Assembly: GCA_002189105.1 (NCBI GenBank)
Contig: NIOB01000001.1
Span: 248,001 to 312,000 of the forward strand
Length of the DNA stretch: 64,000 nt
Reading direction: 5' to 3'
Source: Saccharibacillus soli
GTDB lineage: Bacteria > Bacillota > Bacilli > Paenibacillales > Paenibacillaceae
In this document: positions 18,545 through 27,177 of the stretch, in pieces
How positions within the stretch are numbered: the first letter of the stretch is position 1
How the letters are laid out: each line of letters starts with the position of its first letter
Made by a program: the position numbers and the translations under genes
The notes under the pieces: model-generated
Database searches by the model: none
Told to the model about the DNA's origin: nothing
The model's input: only the letters and a program-made list of their open reading frames with translations

Positions 18545-19230
18545 CGTTGAAGCAGCGGATCGCGCATGTGCATCAGAAAGTGAACGAAGCATGTGAACGC
18601 GTGGGCAGATCGCCCGAAGAGATTAATGTCGTCGCCGTTACCAAATATGTCTCCACGGAACAAACGGCGCGGGTGCTTGATGAAGGCATCCTTCATATTG
18701 GAGAAAATCGCTGGCAGAACGCCAAACCCAAATGGGAAGCGCTCGGTGAGCGAGGCGTCTGGCACTTTATCGGTCAACTGCAAAGCAACAAGGTCAAAGA
18801 CGTGATCGGCAAGTTCGGGTATCTTCATTCGCTGGATCGTTTGTCGCTTGCCAAGGAATTGGAGCGGCAGGCGGCAGCAGCCGATCTGACGATCAAGGCT
18901 TTTGTCCAGGTCAATATATCGGGCGAAGAATCGAAGTCCGGCATACGGCCCGAAGAAGCGTTTGAATTTATTCAGCAGATGGAGCAGTATCCTCATGTTG
19001 AGGTTATCGGTCTGATGACGATGGCGCCTCTTGAAGGGGATGCGGAAGCGGCACGCCCGGTATTTCGCGGATTGCGCGAGCTGCGCGATGAGCTGAATAC
19101 GCGCGGAGCATCGTCCAAGCCGATTAAACATTTGTCGATGGGGATGTCCGGCGATTTTGAAGTGGCGATTGAAGAAGGGGCAACCTGGCTGCGTCTGGGG
19201 TCTATTCTGGTAGGAAAAGAGGAGGACTGA
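18541..19230 (+). CDS. ylmE: YggS/YlmE family PLP homeostasis protein
   Basis: PLP-binding, single-domain alanine-racemase-fold protein involved in vitamin B6 and amino-acid homeostasis. It has 229 residues from GTG 18541, which overlaps the pgeF stop and has AAGGAGG upstream. The PLP lysine lies in NVVAVTKYVS near residue 36; IGENRWQNAKPKWEAL and WHFIGQLQSNK are family signatures, and the phosphate-binding SMGMSGDFEVAIEEGATWLRLG is at the C-terminal end. sepF starts 2 bp after its stop codon. Confidence 0.93.
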   Translation: MTLKQRIAHVHQKVNEACERVGRSPEEINVVAVTKYVSTEQTARVLDEGILHIGENRWQNAKPKWEALGERGVWHFIGQLQSNKVKDVIGKFGYLHSLDRLSLAKELERQAAAADLTIKAFVQVNISGEESKSGIRPEEAFEFIQQMEQYPHVEVIGLMTMAPLEGDAEAARPVFRGLRELRDELNTRGASSKPIKHLSMGMSGDFEVAIEEGATWLRLGSILVGKEED

Positions 19231-19232
19231 CG

Positions 19233-19679
19233 ATGGGTGTCATGAATCGCTTTATGAATTTTCTCGGCCTTCAGGAAGAAGAAGAGATCGTTGAGCGGGT
19301 GGTCGAGCAGGAAGAACCGCAGTATGATAATGCTCCCAGTCAGGAGCTGCGCAAGAATGGGAAGTCGAACAATGTGGTGAGCATTCATTCGCAGAAAAAT
19401 GTCAAAGTGATTCTGTCGGAGCCTCGTACGTATGATGACGCTCAACAGATTGCCGATCATCTGCGGGCGCATCGTTCGGTTGTGGTCAACCTTCAGCAGG
19501 TTCGACCTGATCTTGCCAAGCGAATTATCGATTTTCTGTTTGGTACGGTCTATGCGATCAACGGCAACATTGCCAAGGTCGGCGGCGATATTTTCCTTTG
19601 CACGCCGGATACTGTAGAAGTCGAGGGAACCATTGCCGATTTGGTCCGTGAGGATCGAGAATTTAATCAAATGAGGTGA
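19233..19679 (+). CDS. sepF: Cell division protein SepF
   Basis: FtsZ-bundling protein and alternative membrane anchor for the Z ring. It has 148 residues: a short amphipathic N-terminal helix (MGVMNRFMNFLGLQE), an acidic linker to about residue 45, then the compact SepF domain with VVNLQQVRPDLAKRIIDFLFG and a glycine-rich GNIAKVGGDIFLCTP stretch. It lies in the conserved ylmE-sepF-ylmG order. Confidence 0.95.
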   Translation: MGVMNRFMNFLGLQEEEEIVERVVEQEEPQYDNAPSQELRKNGKSNNVVSIHSQKNVKVILSEPRTYDDAQQIADHLRAHRSVVVNLQQVRPDLAKRIIDFLFGTVYAINGNIAKVGGDIFLCTPDTVEVEGTIADLVREDREFNQMR

Positions 19680-19686
19680 CGATAGC

Positions 19687-19977
19687 TTGGTAGAATTGCT
19701 GATTCGGATTTATGGTTATATTCCGGCACTATTTACGATCTATTCCTGGATTCTGATTATTTATATCCTGATGTCCTGGGTGCCGAATGTACGCGAGAGC
19801 CAGGTTGGTGTCATCTTGGGCAAAATTGCCGAGCCTTATCTCTCCATCTTCCGCCGCTTCATTCCGCCAATCGGCGGCATGCTGGATATTTCTCCGATCG
19901 TAGCGTTCTTCGTGCTTCAGTTCGTGCAGCGCGGCGTCATGTACCTATTCTGGCTGTTGATTCGAGCCGTGGCGTAA
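19687..19977 (+). CDS. ylmG: YggT family membrane protein YlmG
   Basis: Small integral membrane protein of 96 residues, with two hydrophobic segments (about 8-30 and 65-90). The intervening PYLSIFRRFIPPIGGMLDISPI is the YggT motif. Its role is unclear; homologues affect cell division or plastid nucleoid distribution. It starts with TTG at 19687 after GAGGTG, 7 bp after sepF. Confidence 0.9.
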   Translation: MVELLIRIYGYIPALFTIYSWILIIYILMSWVPNVRESQVGVILGKIAEPYLSIFRRFIPPIGGMLDISPIVAFFVLQFVQRGVMYLFWLLIRAVA

Positions 19978-20009
19978 ACAGAGAGAGCAGGCAAGAAGGA
20001 GCGTAAGGA

Positions 20010-20792
20010 ATGTCCAAAAATATGTACGAGCACGTTCATCCGGATGAACGCGAATTTGTGGACCGGGCCAACGAATGGCTGGAGGGCGCAGCCCGTTATC
20101 ATGAGCTGAAGCTGACTGACTTCCTTGACCCGAGACAGATTCAGATTCTGAACATGCTGGCTCATTCGCAGCCGGATGTGAAGATTCGTTTGGATGGCGG
20201 GAGTCCGTACGCAGAGCGCAAGCGAGCGCTGATTGCGCCGGATTACCGCGATCTGGACGACGAAGATATGAAATTAACCGTGCTGTCGATCACGCCAGCG
20301 GATACCCGCTTTGCCGAGATCGGGCATGGTGACTATATGGGATCGGTTCTGGGACTGGGGATAAAACGTACCAAGATCGGCGACATCCATCCGCGCGAAG
20401 ACGGATGCCACATTGTGGCGGCCGCCGAGATCGCGGATTTTCTTAATCTGGAGCTTCGACAGGTGCACCGGGTCAGCGTCTTCACCGAAGTGCTGCCGAT
20501 TGATTCGCTGCTCTCCTCCGAGTCGGAATTGGCGGAGATGGAACTGACGGTCGCTTCTCCTCGGCTGGATGGCATCGCAAGTGATGTCTATCGCATGAGC
20601 CGGGCAAAGATCCTCGCACCGATTAAGGCAGGGCGATGTCGGGTAAATTGGAAGGTGGAAGAAGATCCTTCCAAGACGCTGCGAGAAGGGGATACCGTTT
20701 CTCTTCAGGGATTCGGACGATTCCGGGTGCTGGAGGTCGGCGATCTGACCAAGAAAGGCCGTTATCGCATCCGAATCGGCAAATTTGTATGA
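20010..20792 (+). CDS. ylmH: S4-domain RNA-binding protein YlmH
   Basis: 260 residues. The C-terminal S4 domain (about 183-255) has SRAKILAPIKAGRCRVN and GDTVSLQGFGRFRV. The N-terminal half matches YlmH with a YAERKRALIAPDY segment. Homologues bind the ribosome and help rescue stalled complexes; earlier work linked the gene to division through its location. The ATG follows AAGGAG. Confidence 0.92.
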   Translation: MSKNMYEHVHPDEREFVDRANEWLEGAARYHELKLTDFLDPRQIQILNMLAHSQPDVKIRLDGGSPYAERKRALIAPDYRDLDDEDMKLTVLSITPADTRFAEIGHGDYMGSVLGLGIKRTKIGDIHPREDGCHIVAAAEIADFLNLELRQVHRVSVFTEVLPIDSLLSSESELAEMELTVASPRLDGIASDVYRMSRAKILAPIKAGRCRVNWKVEEDPSKTLREGDTVSLQGFGRFRVLEVGDLTKKGRYRIRIGKFV

Positions 20793-20949
20793 AGCAAGGC
20801 AGGAATTCACGTCTGGGCGTCGAAATTCCGATAAAACCGAATGGGGCGGCTTCGTTTAATGCGAAGCCGGGTAATGCACGGAACCGGACATGGCCGGCTG
20901 CTTCTGCCGAGGGGTTGGCAGCGTGCTTAATACAATGGAGGTGCACATC

Positions 20950-21477
20950 ATGGCATTAACACCGCTGGATATACATAATAAGGAGTTCAGCCGGCGTCTA
21001 CGGGGATACGACGAAGATGAAGTGAACGAGTTTCTGGATCAGGTCATCAAGGATTATGAGAGCGTGATTCGTGAAAATAAAGATCTGCTGCATCGTATGG
21101 CTTCGATGGAGGAACGTCTAAACCACTTTATGAACCTGGAAGAGACGCTGAGTAAGACGATCATTGTCGCTCAGGAAGCGGCGGATGAAGTTCGCGGCAA
21201 CGCGAAGAAGGAAGCCCAGCTGGTGGTGAAAGAAGCGGAGAAAAATGCCGATCGTATCATCAACGAAGCGCTCGTCAGATCGCGCAAAGTCGCCGTGGAG
21301 ATGGAAGAACTCAAGAAGCAGGCTTCCATCTATCGCACCCGCTTCCGGACGCTGATTGAAGCTCAATTGGATCTGCTCAGTCAGGACGGTTGGGAAGCGC
21401 TGGATCGTCAGAGCCGTGAGCTGGACCGTGAGATGGAACAAGCGCAATCGGACCGCCGTGCGAGTGAATCGTATTAA
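20950..21477 (+). CDS. divIVA: Septum site-determining protein DivIVA
   Basis: Coiled-coil protein that binds negatively curved membrane at poles and septa. It has 175 residues from ATG 20950 (MALTPLDIHNKEFSRRLRGYDEDEV), the diagnostic N-terminal membrane-binding domain, and GGAGGTG lies upstream. A long coiled coil fills about residues 30-150. The upstream gap (20793-20949) holds an 8-bp hairpin (20847-20869) with no T run and no clear promoter. Confidence 0.95.
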   Translation: MALTPLDIHNKEFSRRLRGYDEDEVNEFLDQVIKDYESVIRENKDLLHRMASMEERLNHFMNLEETLSKTIIVAQEAADEVRGNAKKEAQLVVKEAEKNADRIINEALVRSRKVAVEMEELKKQASIYRTRFRTLIEAQLDLLSQDGWEALDRQSRELDREMEQAQSDRRASESY

Positions 21478-21486
21478 GGTTCAGTA

Positions 21487-21515
21487 TTGACAATCGGCAC
21501 ATATAGCGCTATAAA
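21487..21515 (+). promoter_or_regulatory. Strong predicted promoter of ileS
   Basis: A perfect TTGACA (21487-21492), a 17-bp spacer and TATAAA (21510-21515). It sits directly upstream of the divIVA terminator hairpin, so its transcript would begin inside the 5' arm of that hairpin. Confidence 0.7.
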
Positions 21516-21516
21516 T

Positions 21517-21545
21517 AAAAGACCACGCCCAGGGCGCGGTCTTTT
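21517..21545 (+). terminator. Terminator of the ylm-divIVA operon
   Basis: AAAAGACC-A-CGC pairs with GCG-C-GGTCTTTT, with one A-C mismatch and the loop CCAGG. The 3' arm itself ends in TTTT. It ends transcripts arriving from divIVA. Confidence 0.65.
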
Positions 21546-21899
21546 ATCTAATCAATCATGAACCAAATTCCAAGATGGGAACAGTACGTCATGTCATTCG
21601 TTCTCCAGAGAGCCGGGCCTTTATGAGCTGCAAGCCGGTGTACGAAACCTAGACGGAAGATCATCCCGGAGAAGTGCGCTCGAATTCTTTTTGCCTGATG
21701 GTGATTGGCAGGAAGAGAGTAGGTCGCATCGGAAGCCGACCGTTACAGCGGCCCCGCGTTTTTGACGCGGAGACAAGGTGTCGCCTGGCTGCACTCGATC
21801 TGATCGTCCGTTGATTCGGGCAATTGGGGGAAGCAGGCGAAACAAGGGTGGTAACGCGAGCAAACCTCGTCCCTTTCCAGGGGCGGGGTTTTATTTTTT
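21522..21899 (+). promoter_or_regulatory. T-box leader for isoleucine (ileS)
   Basis: The leader shows the T-box landmarks. Stem I has the AGAGAGCCGG segment (21607-21616). A GGAAGATCATC segment at 21656-21665 offers ATC, an Ile codon, as specifier. The T-box sequence AAGGGTGGTAACGCG lies at 21844-21858. It is followed by a terminator hairpin (21865-21888, G-U rich) and a T-rich run to 21899. Uncharged tRNA-Ile should stabilise the antiterminator and switch on ileS. The exact specifier position is my reading. Confidence 0.9.
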
Positions 21900-21921
21900 A
21901 TCCAAAAAGGAGCCGACAACG

Positions 21922-24900
21922 ATGCAAAGAGTCGATGTGAAAGAAAAGGCACGGGCGCGTGACCTTCGGGTGCTGAAGCGCTGGAACGAAGAAGATACGT
22001 TTAAACAGTCGATTGAGAACCGGGAAGGCAAGCCTAACTTCGTCTTCTACGAAGGACCGCCAACTGCCAATGGGGTTCCGCATATCGGACACGTATTGGG
22101 ACGCGTCATCAAGGACTTTGTAGGCCGTTATCAGACGATGAAAGGCTTCCACGTGGTACGTAAAGCCGGCTGGGACACCCACGGACTGCCGGTTGAGCTG
22201 GGCGTTGAGAAGCAGCTTGGCATCTCCGGCAAACACGACATCGAAGAATACGGCGTAGAGAAGTTCATCAAGAAGTGTAAAGAGAGCGTCTTTACGTATG
22301 AGAAACAGTGGCGCGATCTGACCGAAGCCATCGGCTACTGGACAGACCTCGATAACCCGTATATCACGCTGGATAACAAATATATCGAGAGCGTATGGAA
22401 CCTGCTGGCGACGATCCATGAAAAAGGCCTGCTGTACCGTGGACACCGCGTTAGCCCATACTGCCCTTCCTGCCAGACTACGCTGAGTTCCCACGAAGTG
22501 GCGCAGGGTTATGAAGACGTCAAGGATCTGAGCGCAACCGCCAAGTTCAAGCTGGAAAACGGCGAATATGTGCTGGCCTGGACGACGACGCCTTGGACAC
22601 TGCCATCGAACATCGCACTGGCTGTGAATCCAAGCATGACGTATGTAAAAGTCAAACAAGACGGCGAAGTGCTGATTCTGGCGAAGAACCTGACGGACAG
22701 CGTGCTGAAAGGCGACTACGAAACCCTGTCCGAACTGCAAGGTTCCGAACTGGTCGGCCTGAGCTATGATGCACCGTTCCATTACTTTACCCCGGAAAAA
22801 GGCCATATCATTCTGGGCGCTGACTTCGTTACAGATTCCAGCGGTACAGGCGTCGTACACTTGGCTCCTGCTCATGGTGAAGATGACTATCGTGTCTGCC
22901 GCGAGAACGGCATCAGCTTTATCAACCTCGTGGATTCGCAGGGACGTTTCGTAGCCGAAGTGACCGACTTTGCAGGACGCTTTGTCAAAGACGGCGAGAC
23001 GGACATCGAGATCGTCAAATACCTGTCGGAAAAAGGCCGCTTGTACAGCAAGGAAAAATATGAACACAGCTATCCGTTCTGCTGGAGATGCCATACGCCG
23101 CTGCTTTATTACGCAACAGACAGCTGGTTCATCCAGACAACAGCCGTTAAGGACAAGCTGATCGAAAATAATAAAGGCGTCAAATGGTATCCGGATCACA
23201 TCCGCGAAGGTCGCTTCGGCAAATTCCTGGATGACCTGATCGACTGGAACATCAGCCGTAACCGCTACTGGGGCACGCCGCTGAACGTCTGGGTCTGCGA
23301 AGAAACGGGCAAGCAGTATGCACCCAAGAGTATCGCCGATCTGCGCGAACGCGCTGTCGATTTTGTACCGGAAGACATCGAGCTGCATAAACCTTACGTG
23401 GATGCGATCAAGCTCAAGTCGCCGTTTGCCGAAGGCGCGGTCATGACTCGTACACCGGAAGTTATCGATGTCTGGTTCGACAGTGGTTCGATGCCATTTG
23501 CCCAACAGCATTATCCGTTTGAAAATGAAGAAGCGTTCAAAGCCCAGTATCCGGCGGACATGATCGTCGAAGGCATCGACCAGACACGCGGCTGGTTCTA
23601 CAGCCTCTTGGCCATCTCGACGATGATTACAGGCGAAGCGCCGTACAAATCGGTTATGGCGACCGGGCACATCCTGGACGAGAATGGCCAGAAAATGTCC
23701 AAGTCCAAAGGCAATGTCATCGATCCTTGGGAAGTGCTGGAAGAGTATGGCATGGACGCGTTCCGTTGGGTGATGCTGGCTGACAGCGCACCATGGAATA
23801 CGAAGCGCTTCTCGAAGAGTGTCGTAGGCGAAGCCAAATCGAAGGTTGTAGACACCATCGTCAATACGCATGCGTTCCTGACCTTGTATGCCGACATCGA
23901 CGGTTTCGATCCATTGGAGCATCCATTCCAGGTGCCAGCCGGCCGTCTGGATCGCTGGATTCTGTCCCGCTTGCACAGTGTGGTGGCAGTGGCGAACGAA
24001 GCGCTCTCGGATAACGACTTCCTGACTGCGGGCAAGGCGATTGAAGAGTTTGTCGATGGGATGAGTAACTGGTACATTCGTCGTTCGCGTGATCGGTTCT
24101 GGGGCAGCGGCCTGACTGAAGACAAGCTGGATGCGTATCGCACGCTTACCCAGGTTCTGTCCACGTTGGCTCGCCTGATTGCGCCGTTCATGCCGGTGCT
24201 GGCGGAAGACCTGTACAGCAACCTTGGCGGTCAAACGAGCGTGCATCTGGCTGATTATCCGGAAGCCGACGTTTCGCTGATCGATGCCGCGCTGGAGCGC
24301 GATATGAAGACGTCGCAGCAGATCGTGGAACTTGCCCGCAACGTGCGGAATGAGAACAGCCTCAAGACTCGCCAGCCGCTCTCGGAGCTGATCGTGTCCA
24401 TGGATCGGGAGTTCGACCTGGCCGATTATATGGACATCATCAAGGAAGAGATCAACGTCAAGGACATCCACGTGGAAACGGGAGACAGCGACTTCGTAGA
24501 TTACACGCTCAAGCTGAATCTGAAAGTAGCGGGTAAGAAATACGGCAAAAACGTCGGTTTCCTGCAAAATCACTTCAAAGGCATGACGGCAGATCAGACA
24601 CGTGCGGTGGTGGACAGCGGTTCGTTCAATATCACTTCGCCGGAGGGCGAAGAACTTCAGGTTACCAGCGAGGAACTGTTGATCGAGAAGAAGGCCAAAG
24701 AAGGCTTCGCATCCGCATCGGGTTACGGGCTGACTGTAGCGCTGAATACTGACGTAACGCCTGAACTGGAGCAGGAAGGTTGGGTCCGTGAGATTGTACG
24801 TGCCGTGCAGGATACGCGGAAAAAGCTCGATCTCAAGGTGGAACAGCGTATCGACCTGGTGCTGGACGTCGATGCTGAACTGCAAGCGGCTCTCCAAGCA

Positions 24901-25014
24901 TTCGATACGGTTCTGCGTGAGAATGTACTGGTCAATGACGTATCGTTTGGCAGCCGCGAAGGCATGGAACGCGTGACGCTGAACGGCAAGGAAGTCGGCA
25001 TCGCTGTCGGATAA
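21922..25014 (+). CDS. ileS: Isoleucyl-tRNA synthetase
   Basis: Charges tRNA-Ile. It has 1030 residues from ATG 21922, which has AAAAGGAG upstream; the open frame before it crosses the T-box. Class I motifs are present: the HIGH-type site GVPHIGHVLGR (about residue 50) and KMSKSKGN (about residue 590). The CP1 editing domain lies between them, with a TTPWTLPSN segment near 230. The C-terminal anticodon domain lacks the terminal zinc cysteines seen in E. coli, as in the longer eukaryote-like IleRS type. It is controlled by the T-box upstream. Confidence 0.95.
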   Translation: MQRVDVKEKARARDLRVLKRWNEEDTFKQSIENREGKPNFVFYEGPPTANGVPHIGHVLGRVIKDFVGRYQTMKGFHVVRKAGWDTHGLPVELGVEKQLGISGKHDIEEYGVEKFIKKCKESVFTYEKQWRDLTEAIGYWTDLDNPYITLDNKYIESVWNLLATIHEKGLLYRGHRVSPYCPSCQTTLSSHEVAQGYEDVKDLSATAKFKLENGEYVLAWTTTPWTLPSNIALAVNPSMTYVKVKQDGEVLILAKNLTDSVLKGDYETLSELQGSELVGLSYDAPFHYFTPEKGHIILGADFVTDSSGTGVVHLAPAHGEDDYRVCRENGISFINLVDSQGRFVAEVTDFAGRFVKDGETDIEIVKYLSEKGRLYSKEKYEHSYPFCWRCHTPLLYYATDSWFIQTTAVKDKLIENNKGVKWYPDHIREGRFGKFLDDLIDWNISRNRYWGTPLNVWVCEETGKQYAPKSIADLRERAVDFVPEDIELHKPYVDAIKLKSPFAEGAVMTRTPEVIDVWFDSGSMPFAQQHYPFENEEAFKAQYPADMIVEGIDQTRGWFYSLLAISTMITGEAPYKSVMATGHILDENGQKMSKSKGNVIDPWEVLEEYGMDAFRWVMLADSAPWNTKRFSKSVVGEAKSKVVDTIVNTHAFLTLYADIDGFDPLEHPFQVPAGRLDRWILSRLHSVVAVANEALSDNDFLTAGKAIEEFVDGMSNWYIRRSRDRFWGSGLTEDKLDAYRTLTQVLSTLARLIAPFMPVLAEDLYSNLGGQTSVHLADYPEADVSLIDAALERDMKTSQQIVELARNVRNENSLKTRQPLSELIVSMDREFDLADYMDIIKEEINVKDIHVETGDSDFVDYTLKLNLKVAGKKYGKNVGFLQNHFKGMTADQTRAVVDSGSFNITSPEGEELQVTSEELLIEKKAKEGFASASGYGLTVALNTDVTPELEQEGWVREIVRAVQDTRKKLDLKVEQRIDLVLDVDAELQAALQAFDTVLRENVLVNDVSFGSREGMERVTLNGKEVGIAVG

Positions 25015-25060
25015 AAAAGGGACAGCTGCATAGCACTATAGAGTTACAGCAGGCACAGCC

Positions 25061-25100
25061 AAGCGGCGCCCGTACGGGACAAAAGGTACGGGCGCCGCTT
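25061..25100. repeat. Perfect 15-bp hairpin without T run between ileS and lspA
   Basis: AAGCGGCGCCCGTAC (25061-25075) and its exact complement (25086-25100) enclose a 10-nt loop. No T tract follows on either strand, so it is not a standard intrinsic terminator. Confidence 0.8.
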
Positions 25101-25243
25101 CATGTGTCGGACTCAAGGTCCTGAGGCGATAGACGCTTTCTTCAGCGCTGTGCTACAATAGACGAGTCGGCAGAAGCGCCTCTACCGCCTTGCCGGCGCC
25201 AACTTGAAGGTATCTTAAAAGAGGTATGAGGTGACGGATTAAC

Positions 25244-25759
25244 GTGATTTATTATGTAATCGCGCTTGTGGCTATCCTGATTGACCAAGGAACCAAGTAC
25301 CTGATCGCTACGCGCATGGAGATCGGCGAACAAATTCCGGTTATCGGCAATTTCTTCATCTTGACGTCCCACCGCAACAGAGGGGCGGCTTTCGGCATTT
25401 TGCAGGAGATGCAGTGGTTCTTCATTCCGGTGACTCTGCTGGTTGTGGCCGGCATCATCTGGTACCTGCGTCGCATCAAAAAGACCAACAGTTCGGCTCG
25501 CCTTCTGCCTATCGCGCTTAGTCTCGTTCTGGGCGGAGCGATCGGCAACTTCCTGGATCGGATTCGTATGGGCGAAGTCGTAGACTTTTTCCTGTTCAAT
25601 TTCGGCAGCTACAGCTTCCCGATCTTCAACGTCGCCGATTCCTGCATCGTGGTGGGGGTAGTCTTGATTATCCTCGATACTCTGCTGGATACCCGTCGGC
25701 CAGATGCTGCAAGCACGCAGCCCCCTACAGAGAAGCTTGAACAACGCTCGGAGGAATAA
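25244..25759 (+). CDS. lspA: Lipoprotein signal peptidase (signal peptidase II)
   Basis: Aspartic protease of the membrane that cleaves prolipoproteins before the lipidated cysteine. It has 171 residues and four membrane segments. Motifs: DQGTKYL near residue 14, NRGAAFGIL near 46, GGAIGNFLDRI (first catalytic Asp, about residue 105), VVDFF, and FNVADSCI (second catalytic Asp, about residue 127). The start is GTG 25244 after GAGGTG. It sits 2 bp before rluD. Confidence 0.95.
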   Translation: MIYYVIALVAILIDQGTKYLIATRMEIGEQIPVIGNFFILTSHRNRGAAFGILQEMQWFFIPVTLLVVAGIIWYLRRIKKTNSSARLLPIALSLVLGGAIGNFLDRIRMGEVVDFFLFNFGSYSFPIFNVADSCIVVGVVLIILDTLLDTRRPDAASTQPPTEKLEQRSEE

Positions 25760-25761
25760 AC

Positions 25762-26736
25762 ATGACAGACAACTCACGTAACGGACTGCCCGCTTCGGTG
25801 GAGGAGAACGGAACGGAAGAAACGCTGCAATGGATTGTAGCGGCGGAATACAAAAAACAGCGTCTCGACAAGTACGTCACCGAGGCGATGGAAGATGAAG
25901 TGTCACGTTCGCAGATCCAATTATGGATCGAACAGGGACATGTAACTGTGAATGGCCGCAGCGTCAAAGCCAACTATAAGCTGGCTGAAAGCGAGACGGT
26001 TGAAGTTCGTGTGCCCGCCCCTGAGACGGTCGATATTGTAGCGGAAGATATTCCGCTTGACGTCGTGTATGAAGATGCCGATGTCATCGTCGTGAACAAG
26101 CCGCGTGGCATGGTTGTTCATCCGGCGGTCGGTCACTCGTCGGGTACGCTGGTGAATGCGCTCATGTTCCACTGCAAGGACCTGTCCGGCATTAATGGCG
26201 AACTGCGTCCGGGTATTGTCCACCGAATTGATAAGGACACCAGCGGACTGCTGATGGCGGCCAAGAATGACAAAGCTCATGCTTCGCTGGCTGCGCAGCT
26301 CAAGGAACACTCCGTGAGCCGCATCTACAACGCACTGGCACATGGCAATATTGCCCACGATCAAGGTACGATTGATGCCAATCTGGCCCGTGATCCTCAT
26401 GATCGCAAGATGTATACCGTTGTTTCTTCCGGTGGCAAACATGCAATCACTCATTTTAACGTCATTGAACGCTTCGGTGATTATACCCTGCTGGAGTTGA
26501 AGTTGGAGACTGGTCGTACCCACCAGATCCGCGCCCACATGAAATTCATCGACCACCCCTTGGTGGGCGATCCCATGTACGGTCGCAGCGGTGGTCGTGG
26601 CCTCAAGATGCAGGGCCAGGCTCTGCACGCCGCTTCTCTTGGATTCACGCATCCAACCACGGGAGAACGTCTGGAATTCTCGGCTCCTCTTCCCACCGAC
26701 CTGGAAGATCTTCTGCTGCATCTTCGCAGCCGCTGA
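25762..26736 (+). CDS. RluA/RluD family 23S rRNA pseudouridine synthase
   Basis: 324 residues. An N-terminal S4 domain (about 28-90, with SRSQIQLWIEQGHVTVNG) is followed by the catalytic domain. The catalytic Asp lies in GIVHRIDKDTSGLLM (about residue 155), and LETGRTHQIRAHM is the second family motif. The gene corresponds in position to ylyB of Bacillus, between lspA and the pyr genes. RluD-like specificity is inferred from position and length. Confidence 0.92.
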   Translation: MTDNSRNGLPASVEENGTEETLQWIVAAEYKKQRLDKYVTEAMEDEVSRSQIQLWIEQGHVTVNGRSVKANYKLAESETVEVRVPAPETVDIVAEDIPLDVVYEDADVIVVNKPRGMVVHPAVGHSSGTLVNALMFHCKDLSGINGELRPGIVHRIDKDTSGLLMAAKNDKAHASLAAQLKEHSVSRIYNALAHGNIAHDQGTIDANLARDPHDRKMYTVVSSGGKHAITHFNVIERFGDYTLLELKLETGRTHQIRAHMKFIDHPLVGDPMYGRSGGRGLKMQGQALHAASLGFTHPTTGERLEFSAPLPTDLEDLLLHLRSR

Positions 26737-27177
26737 TTCTGGAGACTGGGGCTCTGAAGCAGCCAATTTGCATGAACTCAAGAACTAGCCCTTTGGCGAT
26801 TCGCAACGCGGAGCCCTCTTTTTCTTTTGATCTGTGAATCGCCTAAACAATAGGCGCGAGGAGCGCACAGCGCTCAACTCGCTCTTATCTCTACCCACTG
26901 CGCACGGGAAGGCGGAGCGAAGGGGAGGAGGGAGCCGAAGGGAACGAAGTGATCGCCTTTGCAGTCCGGTTTTTTACCACCAGCCGTGTTCTTAGTCAAA
27001 TGGGAGAAAACCGGACTGGAACAGCGACCCGCAGGCCCCTCCTCCCCGGAGCGTCACTCCACCCCAGCCCGACCGTCCGCAAAACCCAAATTTTCCGCCA
27101 CATAATCCATGTTCCCATCCCGCAATCTGCGGCATCATGGAACATAGACCAATCTGCTTTGAGGAGATGACCTATCC
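26737..27177. other. Dyad-rich intergenic region between rluD and dapL
   Basis: No convincing gene in 441 bp. It contains several inverted repeats: GGGGCTC (26748) with GAGCCC (26811) followed by a T-rich run, a possible terminator for rluD; GGCGATTC (26795) with GAATCGCC (26836); GAGCGC/GCGCTC (26861-26875); and the larger folded element listed separately. The last 40 bp hold the dapL ribosome site GAGGAG. Confidence 0.6.
26922..27047. repeat. Large nested inverted repeat, possible structured RNA or palindromic element
   Basis: Outer arms GGGGAGGAGGG (26922-26932) and CCCTCCTCCCC (27037-27047) pair perfectly, and GCC/GGC extend them across one bulged A. An inner stem of 12 bp, CAGTCCGGTTTT (26962-26973) with AAAACCGGACTG (27007-27018), closes a 33-nt loop. 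The element does not end in a T run and encodes nothing obvious. Confidence 0.6.

Noticed and set aside
21898-24897. 999-codon open frame on the minus strand opposite ileS
   Set aside because: It mirrors ileS, whose catalytic motifs are all on the plus strand. The antisense frame is open because of the codon bias and carries no family motif.
26962-27018. Inner 12-bp inverted repeat read as an intrinsic terminator
   Set aside because: The T run follows the first arm, not the second, on either strand.
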